Source of the DNA: Shewanella fodinae
GTDB lineage: Bacteria > Pseudomonadota > Gammaproteobacteria > Enterobacterales > Shewanellaceae
DNA length: 64,000 nt
Direction: 5' to 3'
Assembly: GCF_014651955.1 (NCBI RefSeq)
Contig: NZ_BMXW01000004.1
Coordinates: 62,001 to 126,000 of the forward strand
Of this stretch, positions 17,943 through 27,709 are shown piece after piece (position 1 is the first letter of the stretch; each line of letters starts with the position of its first letter). The translations under genes were made by a program, and so were the position numbers. Under the pieces are notes generated by a model, which was given only the letters and a program-made list of their open reading frames with translations, was not told where the DNA came from and did no database searches.

Positions 17943-17970
17943 TTCGTTATATACTATTTTATATAACGGT
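17943..17970. promoter_or_regulatory. ModE-type operator in front of the ABC importer operon
   Basis: TTCG-T-TATATA-N6-TATATA-A-CGGT. Both TATATA arms and the CG pairs match the ModE element, with one outer mismatch on each side. Same spacing and arrangement as the box at 14154. The remaining sequence to 18350 shows no other feature. Confidence 0.75.
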
Positions 17971-18350
17971 ATGTTATTAAAATAGCGACCTCTGTCAAGG
18001 TAACTGAATGTGAGCTTAGTTGCATATTTAAAGTTGCGATGATGCTGATATTGGCAAACAGTTATACGGTCAGGACACCTAAAATTCTTAGATTTAGTCA
18101 CCTAATATGCCAATCGTGATTGAGGAAAACACTGCCTCGCCCTGAAAAAACGACAAATCTATGACAGCCGTCTTACCGCGAATATTATCCGTGGCGAATA
18201 TTCAATGCCCGTGCTAGGCTGCTGTTTGAATTCTTAAAATAAATTATGTTTATTCAAGTAAATAGAATTTTTTATCTGTAGGGTGGAGAATAGAGTAGCT
18301 GTCATCGCAAGGAGTTTCGATCGCTCAATCCACCGTAAAATTAAGGATGA

Positions 18351-21300
18351 ATGATGATTCGCCATTGGATGGGACAACTGAAGGAGTTCAGTGATCGCAC
18401 TACGCAGTTGCCCGGTATTTTTTGGCTCGCGGTTTATGGGGCGTTGACTGCCACATTAGGTCTGCTGTTTCAGCAGCCATATTCTCTGGTGCATCTGGAT
18501 GCTGCTGGCGCTTTGGTTTTGGGGTTAAGAAGCATAAATCCTAAACCTTTTATAGCAGATCTATGGATTGTTACCGGGATATTGCTGTTAAGCATTGCCG
18601 CCAATATCATTTACTATCATGAGACGCTGCCCAGCGCCATACTTCAGTCAATGACCGTGGTGATACAAGGCCTGCTAGGTGCTTGGTTGTTGTCACTGTT
18701 TTTTCTAAAAAAAGTAGACTTTGCCAGCTTTGATGGAATGTTAAAGCTGCTGTTTATCGGCGTTACTTTACCCGCATTATTATGTAGTTGTTTGCCCGCC
18801 TTGCTGCCTTATAGCAACTTCGATGAATTTTCCCCGCGCTGGTTCCGATGGTTTTGTAACCTCGGACTGTCAGCATTATTGTTTAGCCCACTGCTTATTT
18901 ATGGTGTGCTATTACCGCGTAATCGGTTTGCAAAACAGAGTTCACCACTACTTTTACTGTTTTATTGGTTACTGACGTTGGCGGTGACCGAATGGATGGT
19001 GACTCATTTCCCTTTCAGCGAGCATAAAATCTCCCTGCAGTTGTTGTTACTGATGTCTATGCTGGTGCTTTATGCTGTAAGTTTTTCTATCAGGTTTAAT
19101 AGCCTAGTGCTCTGTTGTGTTGGTGTACTCGCGCTGCGCTCACTGCAATTCGATAGCGCTGACAATGATATCCATCAGCGCCTCAACGATTTGGTTTTGC
19201 TTACTTTTTTCATCTTAGTGGTCGTTAGTGTCAAACTTGCTGTCTGCATGTTAATAAATGAAAAAAACGTGGCATTTAATAAAAGTCGCCGCAGCCGACA
19301 AATGTTTGAAGTGCTCAGTAGCATTAATCAGAACCTTATCGGCTTTGACAGCAGTGAGCGGGAAATTTTCAGCAAAGTCTGCCGCATCATCACGGAAGAT
19401 ATAGGTTTGGAGCAGGCCTGTATCAGTGTTTTTGCCCCTTATATTGGTCGTCCTGAGGCTCCTCACACCTACAAAGTTGCCTGGCGTTATGTGTTTCCGG
19501 AACATGATTGCGCTCACGACGGTGGGGCTTTCCCAGTGGATTTAAGCCGGATTTCCGAAAGCCATGGTTATAAGGCGTTTCAACATAGCGGCTGTTGCTC
19601 TGGCTGTGACAGAAGTTGCCATTACGACACTAGGGTATCTTTTCCTATTTACCGCTCTGGTCATATTCATGGCGTACTCACCGTCTTCGACAACAAAGGT
19701 TTTATCTTTGATGAAGATATGCACCGGTTGTTTGAGGATTTGGTAAAAGACCTCAGCTTTGCTCTGACCTCTTTGGATGATCATATCAAGCTGAAACTCG
19801 GGTATGAGGCGTTTGAGTACAGTCAGGAATCGATCGTCATCACCGATCCTCAAGGCAACATGATCAATGTCAATCCGTCTTTCTGCCGGATCACCGGATA
19901 CTCGGCCGAGGAAGTGCTTGGGCATAATCCGCGGATCCTTAAATCCAACAAACAATCTGACGAATTTTACACTGAGATGTGGCAAACCTTATTGGACAAA
20001 GGCAGTTGGTCTGGTGAGTTTTGTAATAAACGTAAAAATGGTGAGTTATATGTGCAGCGCGGCACCATTTCTACCGTGACAGACCAACGTGGTGAGGTGA
20101 AACATCTGATTGCGGTGATGGAAGATGTTACCCGTCAGCAGCAAGCGGAAGAATATGCCCGGCGTTTGGCAAATTTTGACACACTCACAGGGTTACCCAA
20201 TCGCAATAAACTCAACGAGGTATTTTTCAAAAGCAGTAACCAAGCCGAAAAACAGCGGCGTTCGCTGGCCGTTATGTTTATTGATCTAGATGATTTTAAA
20301 CATGTAAATGATGCCATGGGGCACCAATTTGGTGACGAGGTGCTAAAGGCCGTCTCCAGCCGTTTGCAACAGCAGATTGACTTGGATGACACCTTGTTCC
20401 GTTTTAGTGGTGATGAATTCTTGCTGTTAACTCCGTATGACAGTGTCGGTACCATAGAACTGGCTCAGCAATTGATTGCCTCTGTCAGTAAGACGTTTAC
20501 CATCGGCGGTAAGGTGATCAATATTGGCTGCAGTATCGGTATTGCTATTTCCCCAACCGATGGCCTGACCATAGATCAACTGGTAGGCAGCGCTGATGCC
20601 GCAATGTATCGCGCTAAAGGTGTCGGGCGGGGCACTTATGCCTTTTTCTCCGCCGACATGCAGACGGACGCGCTGGAAAAACTCAACCTCAAACATGATC
20701 TCGCGCTGGCAATCGATAATGACGAACTGTGCTTGCATTTTCAGCCCAAGGTTAATATTCAGGATGACACCTTGATTGGGGCTGAAGCATTGGTCCGCTG
20801 GCATCACCCAACCCGCGGCGAGTTAGCGCCGGGAAATTTCATTCCTTTGGCAGAAGAATCTGGGCAGATAGTCATGATCGACCGCTGGGTGCTCGAAGCG
20901 GTGATTCGTCAACTTAGTGACTGGATCCAAGCGGGGATTACGCCGCTGCCAATCGCCCTTAACCTGTCACTGCCTATGTTTCAGCGGCCGCAGTTTGTGG
21001 ATGAAGTGATTTATCTGTTGGAGCGCTATCAGGTGCCCGCAGAGTTGCTGGAACTGGAGGTCACCGAGCGGGTGGCGATGGGCGACCTAGACTATACCGT
21101 TAGCACGTTACGGGCATTGAAGCAGGTGGGGGTAAGTATCTCCATCGATGATTTTGGTACTGGGTATTCGAGTCTTGCTTATCTATATGATTTTCCTATC
21201 GATACGTTGAAAATTGATAAAGCATTTGTCAGCGATATCACCCATAACCGCAAGAAACAGGGAATTGTCAGCGCCATTGTTTCGCTCAGTATCACCATGG

Positions 21301-21455
21301 GTCTGAAGACCGTGGCAGAGGGCATAGAAACTGTTGATGAAAAAGCCTATTTGCGTAATCTTCACTGTGACTTTTACCAAGGCTACCTGTTTTCCCGTCC
21401 GGTAGCGGCAGACATCTTTTGCGCACGTTATCTCAAGTCCCCGCCACAGCAATAG
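18351..21455 (+). CDS. Membrane GAF-PAS-GGDEF-EAL c-di-GMP enzyme
   Basis: 1034 residues. An N-terminal membrane sensor of about eight helices (1-305, MASE1-like) is followed by a GAF-like domain (about 325-470), PAS (about 480-600; YSQESIVITDPQGNMINVN), GGDEF (about 610-770) and EAL (about 790-1030). The cyclase signature is SGDEF (686-690), a Ser variant that is often still active. The EAL domain looks competent: EALVRW (812-814), NLSLP, DDFGTGYSS and the LKIDK block. The GAF domain carries a cysteine cluster, CC-x2-C-x3-C at 415-423, plus Cys387, unusual for GAF and suggestive of metal or redox sensing. AAGGATGA precedes the start, with a second ATG directly after the first. Confidence 0.92.
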   Translation: MMIRHWMGQLKEFSDRTTQLPGIFWLAVYGALTATLGLLFQQPYSLVHLDAAGALVLGLRSINPKPFIADLWIVTGILLLSIAANIIYYHETLPSAILQSMTVVIQGLLGAWLLSLFFLKKVDFASFDGMLKLLFIGVTLPALLCSCLPALLPYSNFDEFSPRWFRWFCNLGLSALLFSPLLIYGVLLPRNRFAKQSSPLLLLFYWLLTLAVTEWMVTHFPFSEHKISLQLLLLMSMLVLYAVSFSIRFNSLVLCCVGVLALRSLQFDSADNDIHQRLNDLVLLTFFILVVVSVKLAVCMLINEKNVAFNKSRRSRQMFEVLSSINQNLIGFDSSEREIFSKVCRIITEDIGLEQACISVFAPYIGRPEAPHTYKVAWRYVFPEHDCAHDGGAFPVDLSRISESHGYKAFQHSGCCSGCDRSCHYDTRVSFPIYRSGHIHGVLTVFDNKGFIFDEDMHRLFEDLVKDLSFALTSLDDHIKLKLGYEAFEYSQESIVITDPQGNMINVNPSFCRITGYSAEEVLGHNPRILKSNKQSDEFYTEMWQTLLDKGSWSGEFCNKRKNGELYVQRGTISTVTDQRGEVKHLIAVMEDVTRQQQAEEYARRLANFDTLTGLPNRNKLNEVFFKSSNQAEKQRRSLAVMFIDLDDFKHVNDAMGHQFGDEVLKAVSSRLQQQIDLDDTLFRFSGDEFLLLTPYDSVGTIELAQQLIASVSKTFTIGGKVINIGCSIGIAISPTDGLTIDQLVGSADAAMYRAKGVGRGTYAFFSADMQTDALEKLNLKHDLALAIDNDELCLHFQPKVNIQDDTLIGAEALVRWHHPTRGELAPGNFIPLAEESGQIVMIDRWVLEAVIRQLSDWIQAGITPLPIALNLSLPMFQRPQFVDEVIYLLERYQVPAELLELEVTERVAMGDLDYTVSTLRALKQVGVSISIDDFGTGYSSLAYLYDFPIDTLKIDKAFVSDITHNRKKQGIVSAIVSLSITMGLKTVAEGIETVDEKAYLRNLHCDFYQGYLFSRPVAADIFCARYLKSPPQQ

Positions 21456-21524
21456 TTTTTATTGAGTGTTAGGCGTTGTTCACAACTTAACCAGATAGAA
21501 TTGATAAATCGCATATATTAATTG

Positions 21525-21545
21525 AAATGATAACTACTATCATTT
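21525..21545. promoter_or_regulatory. Fur box upstream of TonB siderophore receptor
   Basis: AAATGATA-ACTAC-TATCATTT is a perfect 8-5-8 inverted repeat matching the Fur consensus core (ATGATA/TATCAT), 45 bases before the receptor ATG. It implies induction under iron starvation. Confidence 0.8.
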
Positions 21546-21590
21546 ACGATCTCGACAAATTTCAATTCCTGCTGTTGCTTAAGGTGTCAA

Positions 21591-23696
21591 ATGCAGCCTC
21601 CTTCACTGATTTCTATTGCTGTACTCAGTGCGTTATATGCTATTCCTGGTGTGGCAGAGGAGACGACCTCCGCGGCCACTCCTAATACTAATATTGAGCG
21701 CATGACGGTCACTGGCCGAGCGCAGTCTTTATACCGTGCGGATGATGGTTCTCTGGCGACCCGAACCAACACCCCGATTGAACGCACACCGCAGTCAATC
21801 CAAATTTTGCCAGAAACGTTGATTGAAGATCAGGCGGCACTTGAAGTTACCGATTTATACCGTTCTATCAGTGGCGTTAGCCAATATGCCTACTCGGCGG
21901 TCACGTTTCGCGGCTTTCATCAGGACGAAATCCTCTATGATGGTGTGCGCGGTGATCCATTCAACGGTTTTGCTATTCCGCAACTATTCAATATTCAGCA
22001 GGTACAAGTGCTTAAAGGGCCAAGTGGTGCAATTTATGGTGCGGGCTCTCCCGGTGGCTTGATCAACTATGTCACTAAGAAACCGGCATATCAGCACAAT
22101 AACAGCATCAAGCTGGGCTTAGGCAATGATGATTTTACCAGTGGCAGTGTCGAATTGACCGGGCCAGTGACCGATAGTGGTGACCAACGTTATCGATTGG
22201 GCGTTTATCAGGATCACGAAAATCCCTACCGCTACAACACCGATGTGCGTAACCGCATTATTGATACTGGCTATGCGTTTGACTTGGGTGACAGCACCAC
22301 GCTGACGCTGCAACTGACCGATGTGAAACAGAATTACGGCGGCGCTAGGTTGCGTGGCATTCCGGCCGATAAAATGGGCAATTTTCTCGCCAGTACCCGT
22401 TGGAATAGCAACGAAAAATCTGATTTTCAACGACTGGATGCCACTGTCTATCAAGCACGACTGGATCAGGACATCAACAGTTGGCTCAGCACCAATGTGA
22501 CACTGCGTTATTTCGAAAATACTGAAGTACAGAAATATCACGAGCCTATCAGCATGGATGATACCGATGGCGACGGCGTTGCCGACTGGGCTGCGCGGCA
22601 GTATCGCAATCAGACGCGAGATACCAAGGCCGGTTCTGTGACCGGTAACTTGGTGGCAGAGTTAGGACAACATACCGTGTTGCTCGGGGGCGATTTTTTC
22701 AGGCAGAAAGAAGGGTTTTATTACCTGCGTGCCACGGCGTCAGGTGGCGTACTCGGGCTGAGCTACACCGACCCGCAATATGGGGTAACTGACGTTGCTA
22801 ATTATCAGCAAAAGCTGAACACAGATTCTGACACCACTGCGCTGCGTTATGGTCTGTATCTGCAGGATCAATGGCGTATTACCGATGACTGGGATGTGCT
22901 GGCCGGGGTACGGCTGGACGGTTTTAATGACAAAGTGATCGACAATATCAGCGCCAGCCGAGATGACTACGATGACAGCGGTTTCAGTTATCGTATCGGC
23001 AGTACCTACAAAATCAATGAACATCTGCATCCGTATGCGACCTGGGCCACGGGCTTTGTACCGCAAGATGCCGCCAGCCAACTGAGCAGCAAGGGCGGCC
23101 CATTTGATCCTGAGGAAAGCAAGTTAGCGGAAGCGGGTGTTCGGAGCTTCTGGTTTGATAATGCGATAAATATCAACCTCGCGGCCTATCACATCGTGCG
23201 GGAAAATATTCTGCAGACGGATCCGCTTGATACTGACAAGCTGCAAGCGCTGGGCAAGGTCCGTAGCCGTGGAGTAGAACTCGATTTACTGGGGGATCTG
23301 ACTGAGCACTGGGTACTGAATCTGAGCTACGCCTACAACGATACCGTAGTGAAAGAAGCCACCAGTGGGATCAGCCGCGCTTATGGTGATCGCTTTGCCA
23401 ACGCGCCGCGCCATCAGTTAGGGCTGTGGAGCCGTTACGATATTGCCGCGATCAATTCCGCCATTGCCTTTGGTGCCGATTATGTCAGTGAGCAGTTTGA
23501 TCAAGAAGGCGGGCGCATCAAGCCTTATACAGTGTTTGATGCCTCATGGCAGAGTCACTGGCAGAACTGGCAATTCCAGCTCAACATCAAAAATCTGTTT
23601 GATAAGGAATACGCGGTCAGCGGCCTGATTAACCGTACCGGATTATTTCCGGGGGATCACCGTCGAGTTTACGCCTCAGTTACCTACCATTTCTGA
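21591..23696 (+). CDS. TonB-dependent siderophore receptor
   Basis: 701 residues. Signal peptide (VAEETT after GVA near 22), TonB-box-like IERMTVTGR, plug domain with NTPIERTPQSIQILP, VTFRGFHQDEILYDG and LKGPSGAIYGAGSPGGLINYVTK-type block, then a barrel ending in the canonical VYASVTYHF with terminal Phe. Hydroxamate/FpvA-FhuA-type receptors (TIGR01783 group) share this plug. AAGGTG precedes the ATG and a Fur box lies just upstream. No siderophore synthesis or ABC genes are adjacent, so it probably serves a xenosiderophore. Confidence 0.93.
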   Translation: MQPPSLISIAVLSALYAIPGVAEETTSAATPNTNIERMTVTGRAQSLYRADDGSLATRTNTPIERTPQSIQILPETLIEDQAALEVTDLYRSISGVSQYAYSAVTFRGFHQDEILYDGVRGDPFNGFAIPQLFNIQQVQVLKGPSGAIYGAGSPGGLINYVTKKPAYQHNNSIKLGLGNDDFTSGSVELTGPVTDSGDQRYRLGVYQDHENPYRYNTDVRNRIIDTGYAFDLGDSTTLTLQLTDVKQNYGGARLRGIPADKMGNFLASTRWNSNEKSDFQRLDATVYQARLDQDINSWLSTNVTLRYFENTEVQKYHEPISMDDTDGDGVADWAARQYRNQTRDTKAGSVTGNLVAELGQHTVLLGGDFFRQKEGFYYLRATASGGVLGLSYTDPQYGVTDVANYQQKLNTDSDTTALRYGLYLQDQWRITDDWDVLAGVRLDGFNDKVIDNISASRDDYDDSGFSYRIGSTYKINEHLHPYATWATGFVPQDAASQLSSKGGPFDPEESKLAEAGVRSFWFDNAININLAAYHIVRENILQTDPLDTDKLQALGKVRSRGVELDLLGDLTEHWVLNLSYAYNDTVVKEATSGISRAYGDRFANAPRHQLGLWSRYDIAAINSAIAFGADYVSEQFDQEGGRIKPYTVFDASWQSHWQNWQFQLNIKNLFDKEYAVSGLINRTGLFPGDHRRVYASVTYHF

Positions 23697-23730
23697 GGAG
23701 TTATAAGCAGTTATAAGGAGTTATAAACGG

Positions 23731-23760
23731 AGTAAGCCGATGTTAATTCATCGGCTTACT
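23731..23760. terminator. Hairpin terminator-like stem after TonB receptor
   Basis: AGTAAGCCGATG and CATCGGCTTACT form a perfect 12-base stem with a six-base loop between two converging genes. The T-run is missing. Just before it AGTTATAA is repeated three times (23698-23727). Confidence 0.6.
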
Positions 23761-23768
23761 GTGTTGTG

Positions 23769-24470
23769 TCAATGACTATGGTTACCCAGCGGATTACCGC
23801 GGCTGTCATAGGCTGCGTGCTCGCTATGTTCGACAAAGCCCTGATTGATCATCTTTGCTAGGAACGGATCCTGTTCATTATCACCAACATCGGCAAAATC
23901 GGTGCGTTTATAAGCTTGCCATTGCTGAAAGTGGCCTGTCACGTCGGCACTATTCACAAATTGTTGCGCCTGCCAACGGCTGACTTTACCTTGCACTGTG
24001 GTTTCCAAGGTCAGGGGAAGTTGCAGGGCGGTGCTCCACAACATGCGGTAATGCACCTGATGGTAGTCGCCTTCGTAGGCTTCAGCTTCGGCACAGTCAG
24101 ACTGCGGGACTTTCGTCAGTGCTTGGCGTAGATGGTTCGCTGCAAAGCTTTCAATCTCTGCCTGTGACACCTGTACTCCCAGTGTCCTCAAATCACCCAT
24201 GTAATAGTCAATACGGCGTTTGGCTTCGCCAAATACTCGGCTGAACTGTGGATGTTGCGGGTTATCAAAGCGCCACCACTCGGCCACTTGGTTCTGCGGA
24301 TTGTAGAAGGCGGTCTGCGCCTGCTGGCGCAGCAACAGCAACGTGCCCTGGTGTGCGCCACTGAGCTGATACTGTATGCCCCAGTTTTGGGTTGGCATGC
24401 TATTAGGGCAAAAATCCACGGCACTGGCGGCGGTAGGCAGCAGTAATAACAGCATCGGAAGCAATTTCAT
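23769..24470 (-). CDS. Small secreted protein of unknown function next to alkaline phosphatases
   Basis: 233 residues with a clear signal peptide (MKLLPMLLLLLPTAASA). ATG at 24470 has GGAG nine bases upstream; the frame is open further but without support. The mature protein has two Cys (DFCPNS near the N-terminus and SDCAEAE), probably one disulfide, and ends in a His-rich GNPLGNHSH. No family was recognised. It lies 61 bases after the phosphatase gene on the same strand and is likely in one operon, so a role in phosphate-ester use is possible by context only. Confidence 0.7.
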   Translation of the reverse strand: MKLLPMLLLLLPTAASAVDFCPNSMPTQNWGIQYQLSGAHQGTLLLLRQQAQTAFYNPQNQVAEWWRFDNPQHPQFSRVFGEAKRRIDYYMGDLRTLGVQVSQAEIESFAANHLRQALTKVPQSDCAEAEAYEGDYHQVHYRMLWSTALQLPLTLETTVQGKVSRWQAQQFVNSADVTGHFQQWQAYKRTDFADVGDNEQDPFLAKMINQGFVEHSEHAAYDSRGNPLGNHSH

Positions 24471-24531
24471 GATAAGACTCCAAAGAATAAAAGGAACAGC
24501 GACTGGCCGCCGCTGTTCCGTTACTGAGGCA

Positions 24532-26169
24532 TCAGTTTTGTGTCTGTGCCGCTTCCGCACGACCTACCAGATTGGCCGCGTAGTTCATCACATGGAACAA
24601 CATATTCTGTTCCACCGAACCGGTAACCAGCTGGGCACCAGGGCCAGTAGCATAAACGGCAACGTCTTCACCGGCATGGGTTTCACTGCCTAGTGGCACG
24701 GTGGCTTCTTGGCGATAGTCCACATCGGTGACGTTATACAGGTTCAGATCGGGACGGTAGTTGTCGGTGTTGACCGGATCGTTACCAAAACCAAAGCCAG
24801 GGCCGTTGGCATAACCCAGTGTAGTGTAAGGCATGCCATTGCTATCGGTGCTGTAAGTGGTTGCTGGTTCACCACTTTCATTAACCCCACGTACCAATCC
24901 CAGAATCGGGTTTCCGCGGACCGGATAACCGGCGATGGTGAACACATGGCTATGGTCAGCGGTGACTAGGATCAGTGTATCTTTATCGGCTTTTTCCATG
25001 GCAACGCGTACGGCGTCTGACAACGCCACTGTGTCTTCCAGCGCCCGAGCGGCATTACCGGCATGATGGGCGTGATCGATACGGCCACCTTCCACCATCA
25101 GGAAATAGCCTTTATCATTCTGCTTGAGCATTTCCAGGGCGCGGCTGGTCATCTCTGCCAGTGAAGGTTCACCGGCACCATCGCCATCTACGCGGTCAGC
25201 TTCATACTGCATATGGCTGTTTTCGAACAGTCCTAACAGATGTTTGACGCTGCTAGTATCCACACTCATAAACTGTGCGCGGTTCCACACGTAAGCACCA
25301 TCGCTGTATTTGCTGGTCCACTCGGCGGTGAGATCGCGACCATCGTTACGGCGACCGGCGCTACCATATTCAGGATCCGTTGCGGTATTTGGCATAAAGT
25401 AAGTCCGACCGCCGCCCATCGCCACTTCTGGGCCATCCCCATAAGGGAAGTCGATAAGTTGCGAGGCAATATCTTTACAACCGGCATTCAAGGCGGCTTG
25501 TGACATTTCCTTGTCAGATTCCCAGTTACGTTCAACCGCATGGGAATAGGTTGCCGCCGGTGTCGCATGGGTCAGGCGTGCGGTAGAAATAATCCCGGTA
25601 CTCATGCCGGCAATTTCTGCCAGTTCCAACGCGGTCATCACTTCATGTCCGGCGCTGGTGCTGCACTCATCACGTACTGCGTCATCAGACACCGAAATAA
25701 TGCCATCTTTGGTCTTTACGCCGGTGACGATGGCGGTCATGGTTGGCGCTGAGTCAGGTGTCTGCTGGTTGGCAGAATAAGTCTTTACCAGACCGGAATA
25801 AGGGAAGGTTTCAAAGCTCAGGCGATTCTCTTCACCGCTGTTGCCCTGTTGCTGTCCCTGATAGATGCGTGCGGCGGTTAGGGTAGAAATACCCATGCCG
25901 TCACCCACGAACAGAATGATATTTTTGGCTTTACCTGCTGGGTCACTGATGCTGTTTTTACTGGCGTTGGCAACCGTAGCTTGACCCGCCATAAACCACT
26001 CATTGGCCGCGGTATAATCACGACCATCAGTGCCATTTTGACCATTACTGCCATCGCTACCAGCAGGGCCGGTCGCACCCGTATCACCTTTATCGCCATC
26101 ACTGCCACAGCCGGCTAAAGTCAATGCCGACAAGGTCATCATGGCGAGCACAATTGCTTTCAATTTCAT
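24532..26169 (-). CDS. Alkaline phosphatase, lipoprotein with collagen-like linker
   Basis: 545 residues. Lipobox LAGC puts Cys21 at the lipid anchor. Residues 22-46 are collagen-like Gly-X-Y triplets (GDKGDTGATGPAG...), then the phosphatase domain: VGDGMGIST (metal and substrate region), nucleophile Ser in DSAPTMTA, EGGRIDHAHH, VTADHSH and the SETHAGEDV metal-binding block. It belongs to the PhoA alkaline phosphatase family (PF00245), which hydrolyses phosphomonoesters outside the cytoplasm using two Zn and one Mg. It is a close paralogue of the next gene upstream and starts 16 bases after that gene stops. The Gly-rich linker probably holds the enzyme away from the membrane. Confidence 0.92.
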   Translation of the reverse strand: MKLKAIVLAMMTLSALTLAGCGSDGDKGDTGATGPAGSDGSNGQNGTDGRDYTAANEWFMAGQATVANASKNSISDPAGKAKNIILFVGDGMGISTLTAARIYQGQQQGNSGEENRLSFETFPYSGLVKTYSANQQTPDSAPTMTAIVTGVKTKDGIISVSDDAVRDECSTSAGHEVMTALELAEIAGMSTGIISTARLTHATPAATYSHAVERNWESDKEMSQAALNAGCKDIASQLIDFPYGDGPEVAMGGGRTYFMPNTATDPEYGSAGRRNDGRDLTAEWTSKYSDGAYVWNRAQFMSVDTSSVKHLLGLFENSHMQYEADRVDGDGAGEPSLAEMTSRALEMLKQNDKGYFLMVEGGRIDHAHHAGNAARALEDTVALSDAVRVAMEKADKDTLILVTADHSHVFTIAGYPVRGNPILGLVRGVNESGEPATTYSTDSNGMPYTTLGYANGPGFGFGNDPVNTDNYRPDLNLYNVTDVDYRQEATVPLGSETHAGEDVAVYATGPGAQLVTGSVEQNMLFHVMNYAANLVGRAEAAQTQN

Positions 26170-26185
26170 CTTTGCATCCCTCAAA

Positions 26186-27709
26186 TCAGTACTTGCTGCC
26201 ACCCAGAGCACCTGCCTGGTTCATGACGTGGAAAATGACGTTCTGTTCGACGCTACCTTGGAACAGCCAGGCACCAGGGCCTGCGGCATAAATCGCCACA
26301 TCTTCAGCGGCATGGGTTTCACTGCTCAGCGGCACTTGTGCTTGCTGCAAGAAGTCCACATCAGTGGTATCCATTGCCGTCAAATCCTCGCGGGCTCCGG
26401 TTTTGGCTCCAGGGCCATTGGTGTAACCGAGCGTGGTGTAAGGCAGACCGTCTGATGCCAGCGATGGCGAGGTGCTGATGGTTTCGTCATTGGGCTCATG
26501 CACCAACCCGAGGATTGGATTGCCACGGGCAGGATAACCGGCAATGGTGAAGGTATGGCTGTGATCGGCAGACACGATGATCAGCGTATCCTGCAGATCG
26601 ACTTTATCCATTGCGGCCTGCACGGCGTCAGACAAAGCAACGGTATCGGCCAGTGCGCACGCCGCATTACCGGCATGGTGGGCGTGGTCGATACGGCCAC
26701 CTTCCACCATCAAGAAATAACCTTTGTCGTTTTTCTTAAGAATATCAATCGCCTTGCTGGTCATTTCGGCCAGAGACGGCTCGCCAGCGGTATCGTCAGC
26801 ACGGTCGGCTTCATATTGCATATGTGACGCTTCAAACAATCCCAACAGGTGGTCGGTGGTGCTAACATCTACCGCATCAAAGGCTTCCTTGTTCCAGACA
26901 TACGCAGCGTGGGGGAATTTTTCACCCCAGGCGGCTGTCAGATCATTACCATCGGCACGACGCCCCTTGGCGCCTTCACCGTCGGTCACTGTGTTGGGCA
27001 GAAAGTAACTGCGGCCACCGCCAAGGGCGACTTCCAGACCGTCACCAGGGGCATCCATTACCAACTGGTAGGCGATATCGTGGCAACCATTGGCAACGGC
27101 TTCAGCCGTCAGATTGCTGTCTGCTTCCCAGTCACGCTCGGGTGTATGAGCATAGGTTGCCGCAGGGGTGGCGTGGGTGATACGAGCGGTGGAGATAATC
27201 CCGGTGGATTTGCCCAAATCTTCTGCCAATTCCAAGGCTGTTTTCAGTTCATTACCTTTGCTGGATAAACAGTTGCCTCGGATAGACTCAGAGGACACTG
27301 ATAACATGCCATCTTCGGTTTTTACGCCAGTGATCATGGCGGTCATGGTCGGCGCTGAATCGGGGGTTTGCTGATTTACCGAATAAGTTTTTGAAAGCGC
27401 ACTATATGGAAAAGTCTCAAAACTCAGACGGTTCTCTTCACCGCTATTGCCTGCGGCTTGTCCCTGATAGATGCGCGCAGCGGTCAGGGTCGATACTCCC
27501 ATACCATCGCCGACAAAGAAAATGATGTTTTTGGCCGTACCGGTTTTACGTGCTTCGGCAACTTTAGCGGCGACAGCTTCAGCACCGGCAGTAAACCAGT
27601 TGCTTTGGGTCTGTGCAGCGGGCAAAACGGCAGCGTTTGCCGCAGTGCTCACCAACGCGGTTGCGACAGCCGTGGTCAGCACGGCTAGAACCTGGGGTAG
27701 GGTTTTCAT
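26186..27709 (-). CDS. Alkaline phosphatase, periplasmic or secreted
   Basis: 507 residues. Cleavable signal peptide (MKTLPQVLAVLTTAVATA..., ANA-AV). The domain shows the same motifs as the neighbour: VGDGMGVST, DSAPTMTAM, EGGRIDHAHH, SADHSHTFT, SETHAAEDV, so it is PhoA-family and catalytically complete. ATG at 27709 follows GAGG; the frame stays open to 27817 without support. First gene of a three-gene set (two phosphatases and the small secreted protein). The pair arose by tandem duplication: long stretches such as ENRLSFETFPYS are identical, but one copy is lipid-anchored and the other soluble. I could not find a convincing Pho box upstream. Confidence 0.92.
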   Translation of the reverse strand: MKTLPQVLAVLTTAVATALVSTAANAAVLPAAQTQSNWFTAGAEAVAAKVAEARKTGTAKNIIFFVGDGMGVSTLTAARIYQGQAAGNSGEENRLSFETFPYSALSKTYSVNQQTPDSAPTMTAMITGVKTEDGMLSVSSESIRGNCLSSKGNELKTALELAEDLGKSTGIISTARITHATPAATYAHTPERDWEADSNLTAEAVANGCHDIAYQLVMDAPGDGLEVALGGGRSYFLPNTVTDGEGAKGRRADGNDLTAAWGEKFPHAAYVWNKEAFDAVDVSTTDHLLGLFEASHMQYEADRADDTAGEPSLAEMTSKAIDILKKNDKGYFLMVEGGRIDHAHHAGNAACALADTVALSDAVQAAMDKVDLQDTLIIVSADHSHTFTIAGYPARGNPILGLVHEPNDETISTSPSLASDGLPYTTLGYTNGPGAKTGAREDLTAMDTTDVDFLQQAQVPLSSETHAAEDVAIYAAGPGAWLFQGSVEQNVIFHVMNQAGALGGSKY

